A program made the translations under genes and the position numbers. Below, piece after piece: positions 16,712 to 28,706 of a DNA stretch of 49,170 bases. The stretch is from Fimadaptatus sp050946055. Lineage in GTDB: Bacteria; Bacillota; Clostridia; Christensenellales; Aristaeellaceae. Below the pieces are notes generated by a model. It was not told the DNA's origin. It saw only the letters and a list, made by a program, of their open reading frames with translations, and did not search any database. Location: contig JBMNUB010000018.1 in the NCBI GenBank assembly GCA_050946055.1, forward strand, positions 1 through 49,170, read 5' to 3'. Position 1 is the stretch's first letter; each line of letters begins with the position of its first letter.

Positions 16712-18999
16712 GCATAAACGTAAAGCACGATTCCCGCAGCGAATTGTATCGCATGCCCGGCGGCGCTATGCCCGCCGGTGCGTGCGTGCGCATGCGCCTG
16801 TGGACTTCGCGCCCGTTCCGCCAGGTGTTTTTGCGCACTTGGACAGATCATGAACAAAAGATACCTATGCGCGCGTTGGGCGCGTATGCGGGCGGCATAC
16901 TGTACGAGGCCGAGCTGCTCCTGCCGAGCAAGCCCGGCCTCTGCTGGTATTGCTTCTATCTGCGGGACGGCGGGCGCAACTACTGGTATGGCAATGCATA
17001 TGACCATCTGGGCGGTATGGGCAGGGTCTATGACGAACAGCCGCCCTCGTTCCAGATAACCGTATATGACCCCGCGTTCATGCCGCCCAAGTGGATGCGC
17101 GAGGGCGCGATGTATCAGATATTCCCGGACAGGTTCAACCGCCCCGACATAGGCGCGTGCGGCAGGCTGAAGCCGGCAGCGTCAGTGCGTTCAGAGCAAA
17201 GCTCCGCCTGCAAAGGCGCACAGGGCGGCGCGTATGCAGAGGGCGCGCTGTGCAGCCGCCCCGGCGCGCAGACGGAAGCGCGCGCGGACTCGGGCAGGCG
17301 CGCGGCGGACGCGGCGAGATCCAGCCTGCACGGCAGGGCGCTCAACAAGGCCGAAGCCAAGGTGCAGCGCGCGGGTGCATCCAAAGCGGCACAGCATGCT
17401 CTGGAGGCTCTGGAAGGCGCTGAGAGCGGCGCAAGGCAGGCAAAGGCATCAGAAGCCGGGTGCGGGCGCACAGGCGCTCCTGAGGGCGCTGATGGGCGCG
17501 TGTGCGATGATGGCTCCTATGAAGCGATGTGTGCGCGCGTTCGCCCTATAGAGCATGCCAACTGGTACGAAAAGCCCATGCTGGACGTGTCGGCAAACGG
17601 CGATAACTCGGCGCGCGACTTCTTCGGCGGCAATCTTCAGGGCATAATCGCCAAGCTGGACTACCTGAAGCTCATGGGCATAACGGTGATATACCTGAAC
17701 CCCATATTCCTGTCGCCCTCCAACCATCGCTATAACTGCTCGGACTATCTCAGGATAGACCCACATTTGGGCAGCGAGGAGGATCTCAGGCAGCTCTGCG
17801 CCGAGGCAAAGGCGCGCGGCATACACATAATGCTGGACGGCGTGTTCTCGCACACAGGCGACGACAGCGCATACTTCAACCGCTATGGCACATTTGCGGG
17901 CAAGGGTGCGTGTCAGGGCAAGGAATCGCCGTACTACGACTGGTACAGCTTCGACCACTTCCCGGACAAGTACCGCTGCTGGTGGGGCTTTGACACCCTG
18001 CCCGAGGTAAACGAGGATTCGCCCTCGTTCAGGCGCTTCATATGCGGCCCGGATGGCGGCGGCGATGCCTCGCCGCTGTGCAGAGAAGGCGTGGTCAGGC
18101 ATTACCTGCGCATGGGCGTGTCGGGCTGGCGGCTGGACGTGGCCGATGAACTGCCCATGGACTTTCTGGCGGCGCTCAGGCGCGCGGCGCGGCATGAGCG
18201 CGAGGATGCGGCGATACTGGGCGAGGTCTGGGAGGATGCGTCCAACAAGGAGGCATACGGTCAGGTGCGCTGCTACTTTGCCGGCGACACGCTGGACAGC
18301 GTGATGAACTACCCGCTGCGCGACATGGCCATAGACTTCATGCTGGGCCGCATAGGCGGCGGCGAGTTTGCGCGGCGCTATTCATCGATAGTGGAGAACT
18401 ATCCCAAACCCGCGCTGTACGCGCTCATGAACCTGATGGGCAGCCATGACAGGCCGCGCATATTCAACGTAATGGCGGGCATGGATCCAAACATGCCTCG
18501 CGAAAAGCAGGCCGAAGCCACCGTTCCGGCGTATGCCAGCGGCGTGGCGGCGCGGCGCGTGGCGGCGCTGTGGCGGCTGATATGCGCGCTGCCGGGCATG
18601 CCATGCGTGTACTATGGCGACGAGGCCGGTGCGCGCGGCATGGGCGATCCCTTCAACCGCGGCACTTATCCCTGGGGCTATGAGGATGAGCAGCTGCGCG
18701 GCGAGTTCAAGGCGGCGCTGGATGTGCGCGCCGGTTCGGAGGCGCTCAGGCGCGGCTCGGTGGAGATGTTCTCGCCCGATGCGGATGTGGTTGTCGTGCT
18801 GCGCAGGCTGCATGACGGCAGCGACTACGAGGGCGTACCCAGCCGCGAGGAGGCGTTCATGGCGGTCATGAACCGCTCGCTGAACCCGGCGACGATATGC
18901 CTGGATGCGGCAATGGTGAAGGGCGTGCCGGGACTGCGCAGGCAGGGCGATGTGTGCGTGATAGAGCTGCCGCCGCTGACTACGGGGTATTTCGGGTAA
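16708..18999 (+). CDS. GH13 alpha-glycosidase (neopullulanase/cyclomaltodextrinase-like) with a large insertion
   Basis: A 763-residue cytoplasmic amylase-family enzyme. An N-terminal beta domain (about 1-125) precedes MYQIFPDRFNR at the start of the TIM barrel. The conserved regions are LDGVFSH, GWRLDVADE (nucleophile Asp477), GEVWED (acid/base Glu506) and GSHDRPR (Asp581), so catalysis should be intact. Between about residues 150 and 280, where relatives have only a short loop before WYEKPML, there is a ~130-residue Ala/Gly/Arg/Glu-rich low-complexity insertion. It likely debranches or shortens maltodextrins left by GlgP. Coupled to glgP by an ATGA overlap. Confidence 0.88.
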   Translation: MSINVKHDSRSELYRMPGGAMPAGACVRMRLWTSRPFRQVFLRTWTDHEQKIPMRALGAYAGGILYEAELLLPSKPGLCWYCFYLRDGGRNYWYGNAYDHLGGMGRVYDEQPPSFQITVYDPAFMPPKWMREGAMYQIFPDRFNRPDIGACGRLKPAASVRSEQSSACKGAQGGAYAEGALCSRPGAQTEARADSGRRAADAARSSLHGRALNKAEAKVQRAGASKAAQHALEALEGAESGARQAKASEAGCGRTGAPEGADGRVCDDGSYEAMCARVRPIEHANWYEKPMLDVSANGDNSARDFFGGNLQGIIAKLDYLKLMGITVIYLNPIFLSPSNHRYNCSDYLRIDPHLGSEEDLRQLCAEAKARGIHIMLDGVFSHTGDDSAYFNRYGTFAGKGACQGKESPYYDWYSFDHFPDKYRCWWGFDTLPEVNEDSPSFRRFICGPDGGGDASPLCREGVVRHYLRMGVSGWRLDVADELPMDFLAALRRAARHEREDAAILGEVWEDASNKEAYGQVRCYFAGDTLDSVMNYPLRDMAIDFMLGRIGGGEFARRYSSIVENYPKPALYALMNLMGSHDRPRIFNVMAGMDPNMPREKQAEATVPAYASGVAARRVAALWRLICALPGMPCVYYGDEAGARGMGDPFNRGTYPWGYEDEQLRGEFKAALDVRAGSEALRRGSVEMFSPDADVVVVLRRLHDGSDYEGVPSREEAFMAVMNRSLNPATICLDAAMVKGVPGLRRQGDVCVIELPPLTTGYFG
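17148..17556 (+). repeat. Low-complexity insertion within the GH13 gene
   Basis: A GC-rich stretch encoding about 130 residues dominated by Ala, Gly, Arg, Ser and Glu, in frame and without stops. It interrupts the barrel between the first strand and the WYEKPM segment. No repeat period is obvious. Base composition is like the rest of the gene, so it may be an internal expansion rather than a foreign insert. Confidence 0.6.
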
Positions 19000-19098
19000 G
19001 CCGCGATGCCGACGCATATTACAAGCGGCGGCGTGTAAGCGAGCGTCATGAAGCGCAAGTCATATAAGAGAAACTATACGGGAAAGCAGTGACGAGTT

Positions 19099-19144
19099 CC
19101 GCTTTCAGCATGGATGATATCCGTGTTGGAAGCGGATTTTTTTA
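19099..19144 (+). terminator. Intrinsic terminator of the glgP-GH13 operon
   Basis: CCGCTTTCA pairs with TTGGAAGCGG (one wobble), inner GGAT/ATCC, followed by seven T. The 5' arm CCGCTTTCAGCAT is shared with the terminator at 2327-2373. Confidence 0.85.
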
Positions 19145-21580
19145 TGCCATTTACCACATGCGTTGTACACGTCAGCATGGAAAAATACGCTGCTGTGTAA
19201 AAATATAGAATTTGAGACGTGTCGGTGCATGGAGTGACATATTTGGGAACATATTGCAAAGCATATCATGGTTGGATCAGGGTGCCATTAAGCACATCGC
19301 AAGGCATATAGAACACAATCGCCGGCTCATGCAATCATGAATAGAGAAGATTCACACAGCGTTTCTGCGCGGACAAACGAGCAATATCAGGGCATATGCA
19401 GGCTCGGTATAGCATGATTTGCATGCAGCATGCACGGTCAGGTGCGGCTTAAATTATCGCGCAAAGGTAGAGTGATGGTAGATATATCGCGTCGGAAGTG
19501 GCGCAGACGCAGAGCATTATCTGCGCAATGACGAAAAGCAAATGGTCACATATGCGAATATATGTTCGCATATGTGCTTGCATGAGCGGCAAAGTAAGTC
19601 ACATAATGGTTTGCATCAATCTGACAAGCGAAATACGTATAGGCGCAAAGAATATCCGCATTGTGCAAGAACGGCATATGGTATCTATTAGCAACGGAAG
19701 CAATGGACAAGGCAGGAAAGCGCACATCCAGCGCATCAAAGCCCAGAAAGCACGCGCACACAGCCAAAGCACCATCACAGCGCGAACAGTGAGGGACAGT
19801 GAGGGACAGTGAGGAACGGAATGCGTACAGCTCTCGCCGCTTCACATATAAGGCACATATCATAAGGCACAGCTCGGCAATGTGCTCACCGGCTCAAATG
19901 AATGCACAAGTACAGATACAATACAGCACAGCGCGTTTTGCATGACGCGCCATCATAGCGCATGCGCTGTTCATCATCGACGGAGCTTGGGCATATTATA
20001 AAGAAGGACGCGAATATCGCATATCAGCGCCGAATGAGCGCCGCATTCGATTACCATTGCGCACATGCACGCGCGTGGATATTATATCATGTCGCGCGAG
20101 AAGATTCGTTCTATGATTCTCATATTGTGGGGAATGCGAAGCATACGCTCGCGGCATACATACGTGCGGCTGTACCTGTGCGCGGCGTGTGCGCATGCTA
20201 CCAGCGTATGCGCAGCTGCGTTCGCGCATGATGCATTATGCCTATCCACATGTGCCGCCAAAGGCATTCACACTGCATCGTTCATAAGCGCGTTCAGAAC
20301 AGTGGGGGAGTTAACTTTTGCGCAGATGCAAATCCTTCCTGAAAACGGCGCTGTGAATACTGCGGCGCAAGCTGTGCAAAAAGCCGCGTTCCGAAGCCCA
20401 CAGCCGCTGCTTCGCGATTATCTTTTCATATAAGTACGGGCGCGCTGTGAACAAAACCGGAGCGTCGAACTTTGCGCGGCCGAGCGCTGTATATAGCCTA
20501 AAAGCATTGAAAATGGTCTAAAAGCCACTATAACCGATAATGAATTAAAACTTGCAAGCACAAAACGCTGGAATTACATAATTACAGAAACGGAACACAG
20601 GAGGCACATATGGCGTACGCATGTATATGCATAGAAAATGTATAAAGAAGGAACGGCAAACGAAAGCCCTCCCGCAAAGGCAGAAATACGAGGGCTTAAT
20701 ATGCAATGAAATGCGCAACGAATGCGCAGAGCACGCGCAAAAACACAGCTCCAGCATGATGCAGGACGTGCTTACAAACCGCGACAATAAATCGAATGTT
20801 CGGATATTGTGAACGCTATGATTGCGCGAATAGCGCCAAAAGGCATGATTTAGGCGCGTTAGGGCGTGCTGGGGGGGGGTGCGCTTTGGGTGCGCTCGAG
20901 GAGCATTGGTGACGTGCTTCGGGGGATATAAGGGGAATATTGCGGCTAGTGGATGGTCAGACTGGCGTTGTACGCATCGCCAAAAGGCGCGCATAACAGC
21001 TTGCCGCGCGTATGCTAGCAGGGCAAGTTCGGCATTGAAATGTGTGCGCACATCGCTGAAATGATACGCAATACGCTGCACTCAACCGTGCTGCGCGCAT
21101 GTGCAGCTGTTGAGTGCGCAGTGCGCAGAACAGCGGGCAAGCGCGGGCAAGGCGTGCGCGCGCACGTGATTCGCCCCCGATATTGGTCGGGCATAGCCAT
21201 ATGATACGCGTGCGGCAGGGAATGGCAGCGGTGACTCGTGTGCCTAAAAGAAGATATGCAAAACAGCAAGGCTCATTCTCGTTAAAGAAGTCTGGTGGGC
21301 TTTTGGAAGTAAAGCAGGGATGCGCCATCGGCAGCAGAGCCGCTGCTTCATGCGCCCGCACAAAATAAAAAGGCACTTCACGGAAGATTGGGCTAAAGGG
21401 GCTGAACAGCGGTTCTTTATGAAAAATTGTGGAATCGTGAAAGCAAAGACCAAACGTCACGATTTCAGCGGGCGGGTTAATGCTGAAAATACAAGCCAGC
21501 CCTTCATTGCCGTTCCAATCATGGCTTCGACATAATACACTTTAGCGCGTTAATCCTACGGAAAACCGTGAATAGCCAAT
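19145..21580. other. Gene-free convergent interval of about 2.4 kb
   Basis: AT-richer than the rest of the window and without any ORF that has both a ribosome site and a credible product. It contains a 30-bp palindrome (19547-19576), three tandem ACAGTGAGG(G/A) units at about 19788-19814, a run of nine G at 20871-20879, a GCACTCAAC/GTTGAGTGC hairpin at about 21078-21117, and a 12-codon ORF behind AGGAGG at 20610-20645 followed by an AAGCCCTC/GAGGGCTT hairpin (about 20661-20696). Genes on both sides point into it. It could hold small RNAs or a decayed insert; I see no proof of either. Confidence 0.55.
19547..19576. repeat. 30-bp palindrome
   Basis: CACATATGCGAA, a six-base centre TATATG, then TTCGCATATGTG: twelve perfect pairs. 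No T-run follows. It could be a protein-binding palindrome or a cruciform-forming site. Confidence 0.8.
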
Positions 21581-21620
21581 AAAAAGCTCAAGGCCGCAGG
21601 CAATGCCCACGGCCTTGAAC
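21581..21620 (-). terminator. Intrinsic terminator of gyrA
   Basis: Read on the minus strand, TTCAAGGCCG pairs with CGGCCTTGAG, then CTTTTT. It lies 41 bases after the gyrA stop. Confidence 0.85.
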
Positions 21621-21660
21621 TCGGTCGTATCAGTATTATATCATGCGCACATCGCGCTTA

Positions 21661-24498
<2,838 letters not shown>

Positions 24499-24539
24499 AC
24501 GAGTCACCTCGATGCTTTACTATTGTAAGTGTAGGATGC

Positions 24540-26453
24540 TTATACATCCAGATTTACCACCAGCTTGGCGTTCTCCTCTATGAAGCCGCGGCGCGGCTCT
24601 ACGCGGTCGCCCATGAGCAGGTCGAACATCTCGTCTGCGGATATGGCATCCTTGAGCTGCACCTGATACATGGAGCGCGTGGCGGGGTCCATGGTGGTCT
24701 CCCAGAGCTGATGGCTGCTCATCTCGCCCAGACCCTTGTAGCGCTGTATGTCGGGCTTGGGATCGCGGCCTATGCGGTCGAGCAGTTCGTTCAGCTGCGC
24801 GTCGTTGTAGACGTAGTATTCCTTTTTCTGCTTGGTGACCTTGTAGAGCGGGGGCATGGCTATGTATACGTGACCCTGCTCTATCAGCGGCCTCATGTAG
24901 CGGTAGAAGAAGGTGAGCAGCAGTATGCGTATGTGAGAGCCGTCCACGTCTGCATCGGTCATGCAGATTATGCGGTGATAGCGCAGCTTGCTGGTGTCGA
25001 AGTCCTTGCCGAAGCCGCCGCCAAAGGCGGTTATCATGGCCTTTATCTCCTGATTGCTGAGCGCGCGCGCGTCGTGAACCTTTTCGACGTTTAGTATCTT
25101 GCCGCGCAGCGGGAGTATGGCCTGGAAGTGGCGGTCGCGGCCGGTCTTGGCGGAGCCGCCCGCCGAGTCGCCCTCGACCAGGAATATCTCGCACTTGGCG
25201 GGATCGCGCTCGGAGCAGTCGGCCAGCTTGCCGGGCAGAGCGGCGGTCTCAAGCGCGCTCTTTCTGCGGGTCAGTTCGCGCGCCTTGCGTGCGGCCTCGC
25301 GCGCGCGGGAAGCCTGCACGCACTTTTCCAGCACTTCCTTGGCCTCGTCGGGATGCTCCTCGAGGTATATCTCCAGCCTGTCCGCGACCAGCGAATCCAC
25401 TATGCCGCGCACCTCGCTGTTGCCCAGCTTGGTCTTGGTCTGCCCTTCGAACTGGGGCTCTTCCAGCTTGACCGAGATTATGGCGGTCAGACCCTCGCGA
25501 ATGTCGTCGCCGGAGAGCTTGTCCTTGTCCTCCTTGATTATGCCGCGCTTGCGCCCGTAGTCGGACACCACGCGGGTCAGCGCCGAGCGGAAGCCGGCCA
25601 GATGCGTGCCGCCCTCGGGCGTATGTATGTTGTTGGCGAAGGTGTATACGCTCTCGTTGTAGGAATCGTTCCACTGCAAGGCCACTTCCACCTGAGTGCC
25701 GTCCTGCTCGCCCTCCATGTATATGGGCGCGGGGAACATGACCTGCTTGTTCTTGTTGAGGTACTCTACGAAGGAGCGTATGCCGCCCTCGTAATGATAT
25801 TCCTGACTGCGGCCGTCGCGCTCGTCCTTTAGGGTTATGCGTATGCCCTTGTTTAAGAAGGCCATCTCGCGCAGGCGCTGCTTGAGCGTGTCGAAGTCGA
25901 ACTCCAGCGTCTCGAATATTTCGGGATCGGGATGGAACCAGATGGTGGTGCCTGTGCGCTCTGTGTCGCCGGTTATGGTCAGCGGGCCTGTGGGCTTGCC
26001 GCGCACGTAGGACTGCGTGAACACATGGCCGTGCTGATACACGGTCACGCGCAGGCTGTCCGACAGCGCGTTGACGACCGATGCGCCCACGCCGTGCAGG
26101 CCGCCCGATACCTTGTATCCTCCTCCGCCGAACTTGCCGCCTGCGTGCAGCACGGTCAGGCATACTTCGACCGCAGGCTTGCCCAGCTTGGGATGGATGT
26201 CGGTGGGGAAGCCGCGGCCATCATCCTCGACCTGTATGCTGCGGTCTTCGCCTATGGTCACGTTTATGTTTTTGCAATAGCCGGCCAGCGCCTCGTCTAT
26301 GGAGTTGTCAACTATCTCATAGACCAGGTGATGCAGTCCGCGCTCATCGGTAGAGCCTATGTACATGCCGGGGCGCTTGCGCACGGCTTCCAGCCCCTCC
26401 AGCACCTGTATCTGTTCCGAACCGTAGTTGTTGGGTCGAATACTCTCTGTCAT
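24540..26453 (-). CDS. gyrB: DNA gyrase subunit B
   Basis: A 637-residue ATPase subunit of gyrase. The GHKL ATP site is seen in EIVDNSIDEALAG, DDGRGFPTD and SGGLHGVGASVVNALS. The TOPRIM domain has FLVEGDSAGGSAKTGRDR with the metal-binding Glu, and MTDADVDGSHI with the DxD pair. It has the usual C-terminal YKGLGEM. The ATG at 26453 lies 6 bases after GGAGG; an open frame extends 70 codons upstream into remB but is not part of the family. Second gene of remB-gyrB-gyrA. Confidence 0.96.
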   Translation of the reverse strand: MTESIRPNNYGSEQIQVLEGLEAVRKRPGMYIGSTDERGLHHLVYEIVDNSIDEALAGYCKNINVTIGEDRSIQVEDDGRGFPTDIHPKLGKPAVEVCLTVLHAGGKFGGGGYKVSGGLHGVGASVVNALSDSLRVTVYQHGHVFTQSYVRGKPTGPLTITGDTERTGTTIWFHPDPEIFETLEFDFDTLKQRLREMAFLNKGIRITLKDERDGRSQEYHYEGGIRSFVEYLNKNKQVMFPAPIYMEGEQDGTQVEVALQWNDSYNESVYTFANNIHTPEGGTHLAGFRSALTRVVSDYGRKRGIIKEDKDKLSGDDIREGLTAIISVKLEEPQFEGQTKTKLGNSEVRGIVDSLVADRLEIYLEEHPDEAKEVLEKCVQASRAREAARKARELTRRKSALETAALPGKLADCSERDPAKCEIFLVEGDSAGGSAKTGRDRHFQAILPLRGKILNVEKVHDARALSNQEIKAMITAFGGGFGKDFDTSKLRYHRIICMTDADVDGSHIRILLLTFFYRYMRPLIEQGHVYIAMPPLYKVTKQKKEYYVYNDAQLNELLDRIGRDPKPDIQRYKGLGEMSSHQLWETTMDPATRSMYQVQLKDAISADEMFDLLMGDRVEPRRGFIEENAKLVVNLDV

Positions 26454-26479
26454 GCAATGCCTCCAATGTGGGATGCGGC

Positions 26480-26716
26480 TCAGCGCGCGCCTGTGAATCG
26501 CTTCACGAGCGTGCGCGCGGCGATGGGGGAGAGATAGCAGGTCTCGTTCCAGCGCCCGGCGCAGACTATGAGCGACTTGTCGCCTTCGTCTATGCGCACA
26601 AGGCGCGCGCGCTTGTCCATGCGCGCAAGATATGCGCGTGCATCCACGCTGTCCAGCGCGCATATCATAACGACCTGCCCTTCGGGGACTATGTAGCCCG
26701 AACCAATGTGCAGCAT
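26480..26716 (-). CDS. remB: RemB-like DUF370 DNA-binding protein
   Basis: A 78-residue protein similar in layout to Bacillus subtilis RemB (YaaB): MLHIGSGYIVPEGQVVMI at the start, SLIVCAGRWNETCYLSPI in the middle and a basic TLVKRF end. RemA/RemB proteins activate extracellular-matrix genes and oligomerise on DNA; RemB function is less defined. Its place directly before gyrB matches B. subtilis, where it lies between recF and gyrB. Start at ATG 26716, seven bases after GGGAGG; the longer frame from 26818 is not supported. Confidence 0.85.
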   Translation of the reverse strand: MLHIGSGYIVPEGQVVMICALDSVDARAYLARMDKRARLVRIDEGDKSLIVCAGRWNETCYLSPIAARTLVKRFTGAR

Positions 26717-26830
26717 GGAGCGCCTCCCCCGGGCGGTGTCAGCCCGTGAGCCGCCCATACGAAATATGCCCGGGTACGCGCAGAACCGGATATCTGACCA
26801 AAGCGCGTCCACGGACACTTCTTCCTATTT

Positions 26831-26836
26831 ATTATA
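26831..26836 (-). promoter_or_regulatory. -10 element of the remB-gyrB-gyrA promoter
   Basis: TATAAT on the minus strand, 115 bases before remB. A TGTGGAAAG sequence about 20 bases upstream, one mismatch from a DnaA-box variant, overlaps where the -35 would be. The -35 itself is poor. Confidence 0.5.
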
Positions 26837-27357
26837 CCACTTTTTTGACTGTCTTTCCACATATGGAGGGGGTATTTATTGTGGAATTAACGCGCTGAAA
26901 ACAAGTATGTAAGGCGCACGTGCCGCCTTAAATGCGGGCGCAAAAGGCGCGGTACGGCATGCTTTACGGCATTGCGCACGCGGCGCGTAAGCGGCATATA
27001 TGCGCAGGGCGGGGCAACATGGCGCTGCTATGGCGGCAATGCATGTGCGCCCATGCGCCGCGCGGAGCTGCGTAAATCTGCCGTCATGCGCGCGTTTCAT
27101 CGTGCGCCGAGCGTGCTATGCGCCGTTGTATAGCCAGCCGCACATACATCAAATGCCGCGCGGGGTTGCGTAAATCCGCCGTCATGCGCGTCTCTTATTC
27201 GGCGCTATTGAGCCTGCCGCATATGTGTCCAAGCCCTGTGCGCGGCGGCATAAAGCATTCGTCATGCGCAAGCACCGCCGCCATATCCCATGAGCCATGG
27301 CCTGCATGATTGCCCGCGCAAGGCGCAGTCTCACACCGGCCATGTTAGGCGCGCAAA
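26837..27357. other. Intergenic region with degenerate direct repeats
   Basis: No gene supported. A segment GCGCGG...TGCGTAAATC(T/C)GCCGTCATGCGCG occurs at about 27056-27093 and 27154-27190, and a weaker copy GCGCGGCGGCATAAAGCATTCG at about 27240. The spacing is roughly 85-98 bases. Confidence 0.5.
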
Positions 27358-27388
27358 GCGCCCCGCTCACATATCGTGAACGGGGCGC
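27358..27388 (-). terminator. Terminator of the sigma-factor gene
   Basis: On the minus strand GCGCCCCGTTCAC and GTGAGCGGGGCGC form a 13-bp stem (one wobble) around GATAT, then TTTG. The T-run is short. Confidence 0.6.
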
Positions 27389-27437
27389 AGCATTGATTAT
27401 CCCAAGCACATGCGCGGCATCGTGCAGCGCGCAACTC

Positions 27438-28208
27438 TTACAGCACGTGATCGGTTATGCAGTCATACCACTCGACATAGGTGTCGCCGTTTATCAGCAG
27501 GCGCTCGTTGCCGGGCAGCAGCTCGCTCCAGCGCTTGCCGTAGCGCTCTATCGCCCAGTCGTCGCGATTGAATCTGCGCCATAGCACGGTGCGCCCGTCA
27601 CGGTCTATGTACTGCTCGGATGCCACGCCCGAGTTGTACGTCTCTATGTCCATCACGCACACCGTGTCGTAGCTCTTGCCGGCTATGTCCACGCGGTAGC
27701 GCCCCACTATGTCCAGCAGGAAGGGCTTTCCGGCGCAGGATACGTTGCTGCCTGAGCGGGTTATGTCGCCCTTGGCGCTCAGGTGCGTTTCGTTGCCGCA
27801 GTTGTCCTCGCCAAAGCCCCAGTTGGGCAGGAAGGCGTCGCCGTCCATGAAGGTTATGTAGCGGCGCACGCCGCCCTCTGTGTGCATGGTGGCGAGGCAG
27901 CGGCAGTGCGTATCTGTCAGCTGGGACACGAACATGCGCTCTATCGAGGGCTCGCGTCCGGATATGTCCTTTTCACCGGCGTATATTTCCACGCCCTCTA
28001 TGCCGTGAACCTCGGCACGGCCTGTCACGCGCATGTCGTATATCCTGTCGCAGCGGCGGCTGGGGAGGTCGTACATGCCCCAGCTCAGCTTTTCGCCCAG
28101 CTTAGGCACGAGGAACCATCCCATCAGCTCCTCCCACACTATGTCAAATGGCGGCTCGCTCATGGGGGTTATGCTGTACATGGGCAGTTCAAGGGGCAGT
28201 TTTTTCAT
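27438..28208 (-). CDS. Possible separately translated C-terminal product of the sigma-factor gene
   Basis: In frame with the sigma ORF, ATG at 28208 is preceded by AAAGGAG with an 8-base gap, a near-ideal ribosome site that in the longer frame codes for KGDTD. The product would be 256 residues, soluble, with two Cys-containing loops and many Trp/Tyr, and no known motif. The simplest history is two overlapping or adjacent genes whose intervening stop was lost; both the fusion and the short protein could be made. Confidence 0.45.
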   Translation of the reverse strand: MKKLPLELPMYSITPMSEPPFDIVWEELMGWFLVPKLGEKLSWGMYDLPSRRCDRIYDMRVTGRAEVHGIEGVEIYAGEKDISGREPSIERMFVSQLTDTHCRCLATMHTEGGVRRYITFMDGDAFLPNWGFGEDNCGNETHLSAKGDITRSGSNVSCAGKPFLLDIVGRYRVDIAGKSYDTVCVMDIETYNSGVASEQYIDRDGRTVLWRRFNRDDWAIERYGKRWSELLPGNERLLINGDTYVEWYDCITDHVL

Positions 28209-28706
28209 GTCGGTATCTCCTTTCGGGCAGGCGTTGGGGTATGCGGCGCGGAAGCGCTCGCGCGCGCTGTGCAGGCGGCTCTTGACCGTGCCAAGCGGTA
28301 TGCCAAGCCGCGCCGCTATGTCGGATTGCGGCATGTCCTTTAGGTAGAACATGCTCAGAAGCTGTTCGTCATGTGAGTTCATGCGCTCAAGCGTCTGGCT
28401 TACGGCGCTGTCGATAGGCGCGCGGTGACACATGCGCCCTTCGCAAGGGCGGCGCTCATTCAGCGCGTCCAGCGATATCTCGCCGCGCCGGTACTTTATG
28501 CGCATCAGGTCGCGCGCCTTGTTGCGGGCTATGGCCATCAGCCATGGCTTGAAGCTCTGCGCGCTGCGCAGCGAGGCAAAGCCAAGGTACGCAGACAGCA
28601 TGGTCTCCTGAATGATGTCGTCCGCGTCGGCGGGCGAAGGCGCGCGATATCGCGCATAGCGCTCAAGGGCAGCGTAGTTTTCCTGCATGAGCGCGTCGAA
28701 GTCCAT
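27438..28706 (-). CDS. ECF sigma factor fused in frame to a C-terminal protein of unknown function
   Basis: A 422-residue ORF. Residues 1-166 are a complete ECF sigma factor: region 2 with DADDIIQETMLSAYLGFASL and KPWLMAIARNKARDLMR, region 4 with LSMFYLKDMPQSDIAARLGIPLGTVKSRL. It ends where ECF proteins usually end, but there is no stop; the frame runs on into 256 residues beginning MKKLPLELPMYS that have no membrane segment or recognised motif. The internal ATG has its own strong ribosome site (see next entry). ATG at 28706 is used, 7 bases after GGGAGG. No anti-sigma gene is adjacent. The sigma factor may be controlled by its fused domain. Confidence 0.85.
   Translation of the reverse strand: MDFDALMQENYAALERYARYRAPSPADADDIIQETMLSAYLGFASLRSAQSFKPWLMAIARNKARDLMRIKYRRGEISLDALNERRPCEGRMCHRAPIDSAVSQTLERMNSHDEQLLSMFYLKDMPQSDIAARLGIPLGTVKSRLHSARERFRAAYPNACPKGDTDMKKLPLELPMYSITPMSEPPFDIVWEELMGWFLVPKLGEKLSWGMYDLPSRRCDRIYDMRVTGRAEVHGIEGVEIYAGEKDISGREPSIERMFVSQLTDTHCRCLATMHTEGGVRRYITFMDGDAFLPNWGFGEDNCGNETHLSAKGDITRSGSNVSCAGKPFLLDIVGRYRVDIAGKSYDTVCVMDIETYNSGVASEQYIDRDGRTVLWRRFNRDDWAIERYGKRWSELLPGNERLLINGDTYVEWYDCITDHVL

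Noticed and set aside
20230..20460. Possible oriC with DnaA boxes in the gene-free interval
   Set aside because: Only one-mismatch boxes (CTATCCACA, TGTGAATAC, TGTGCAAAA, TGTGAACAA) are seen, close to the number expected by chance in 2.5 kb, and flanking genes point toward the region rather than away from it.
20545..21460. Minus-strand ORFs of 167 and 178 codons in the gene-free interval
   Set aside because: Cys/Arg/His-rich composition, no ribosome site, and they overlap each other in different frames.
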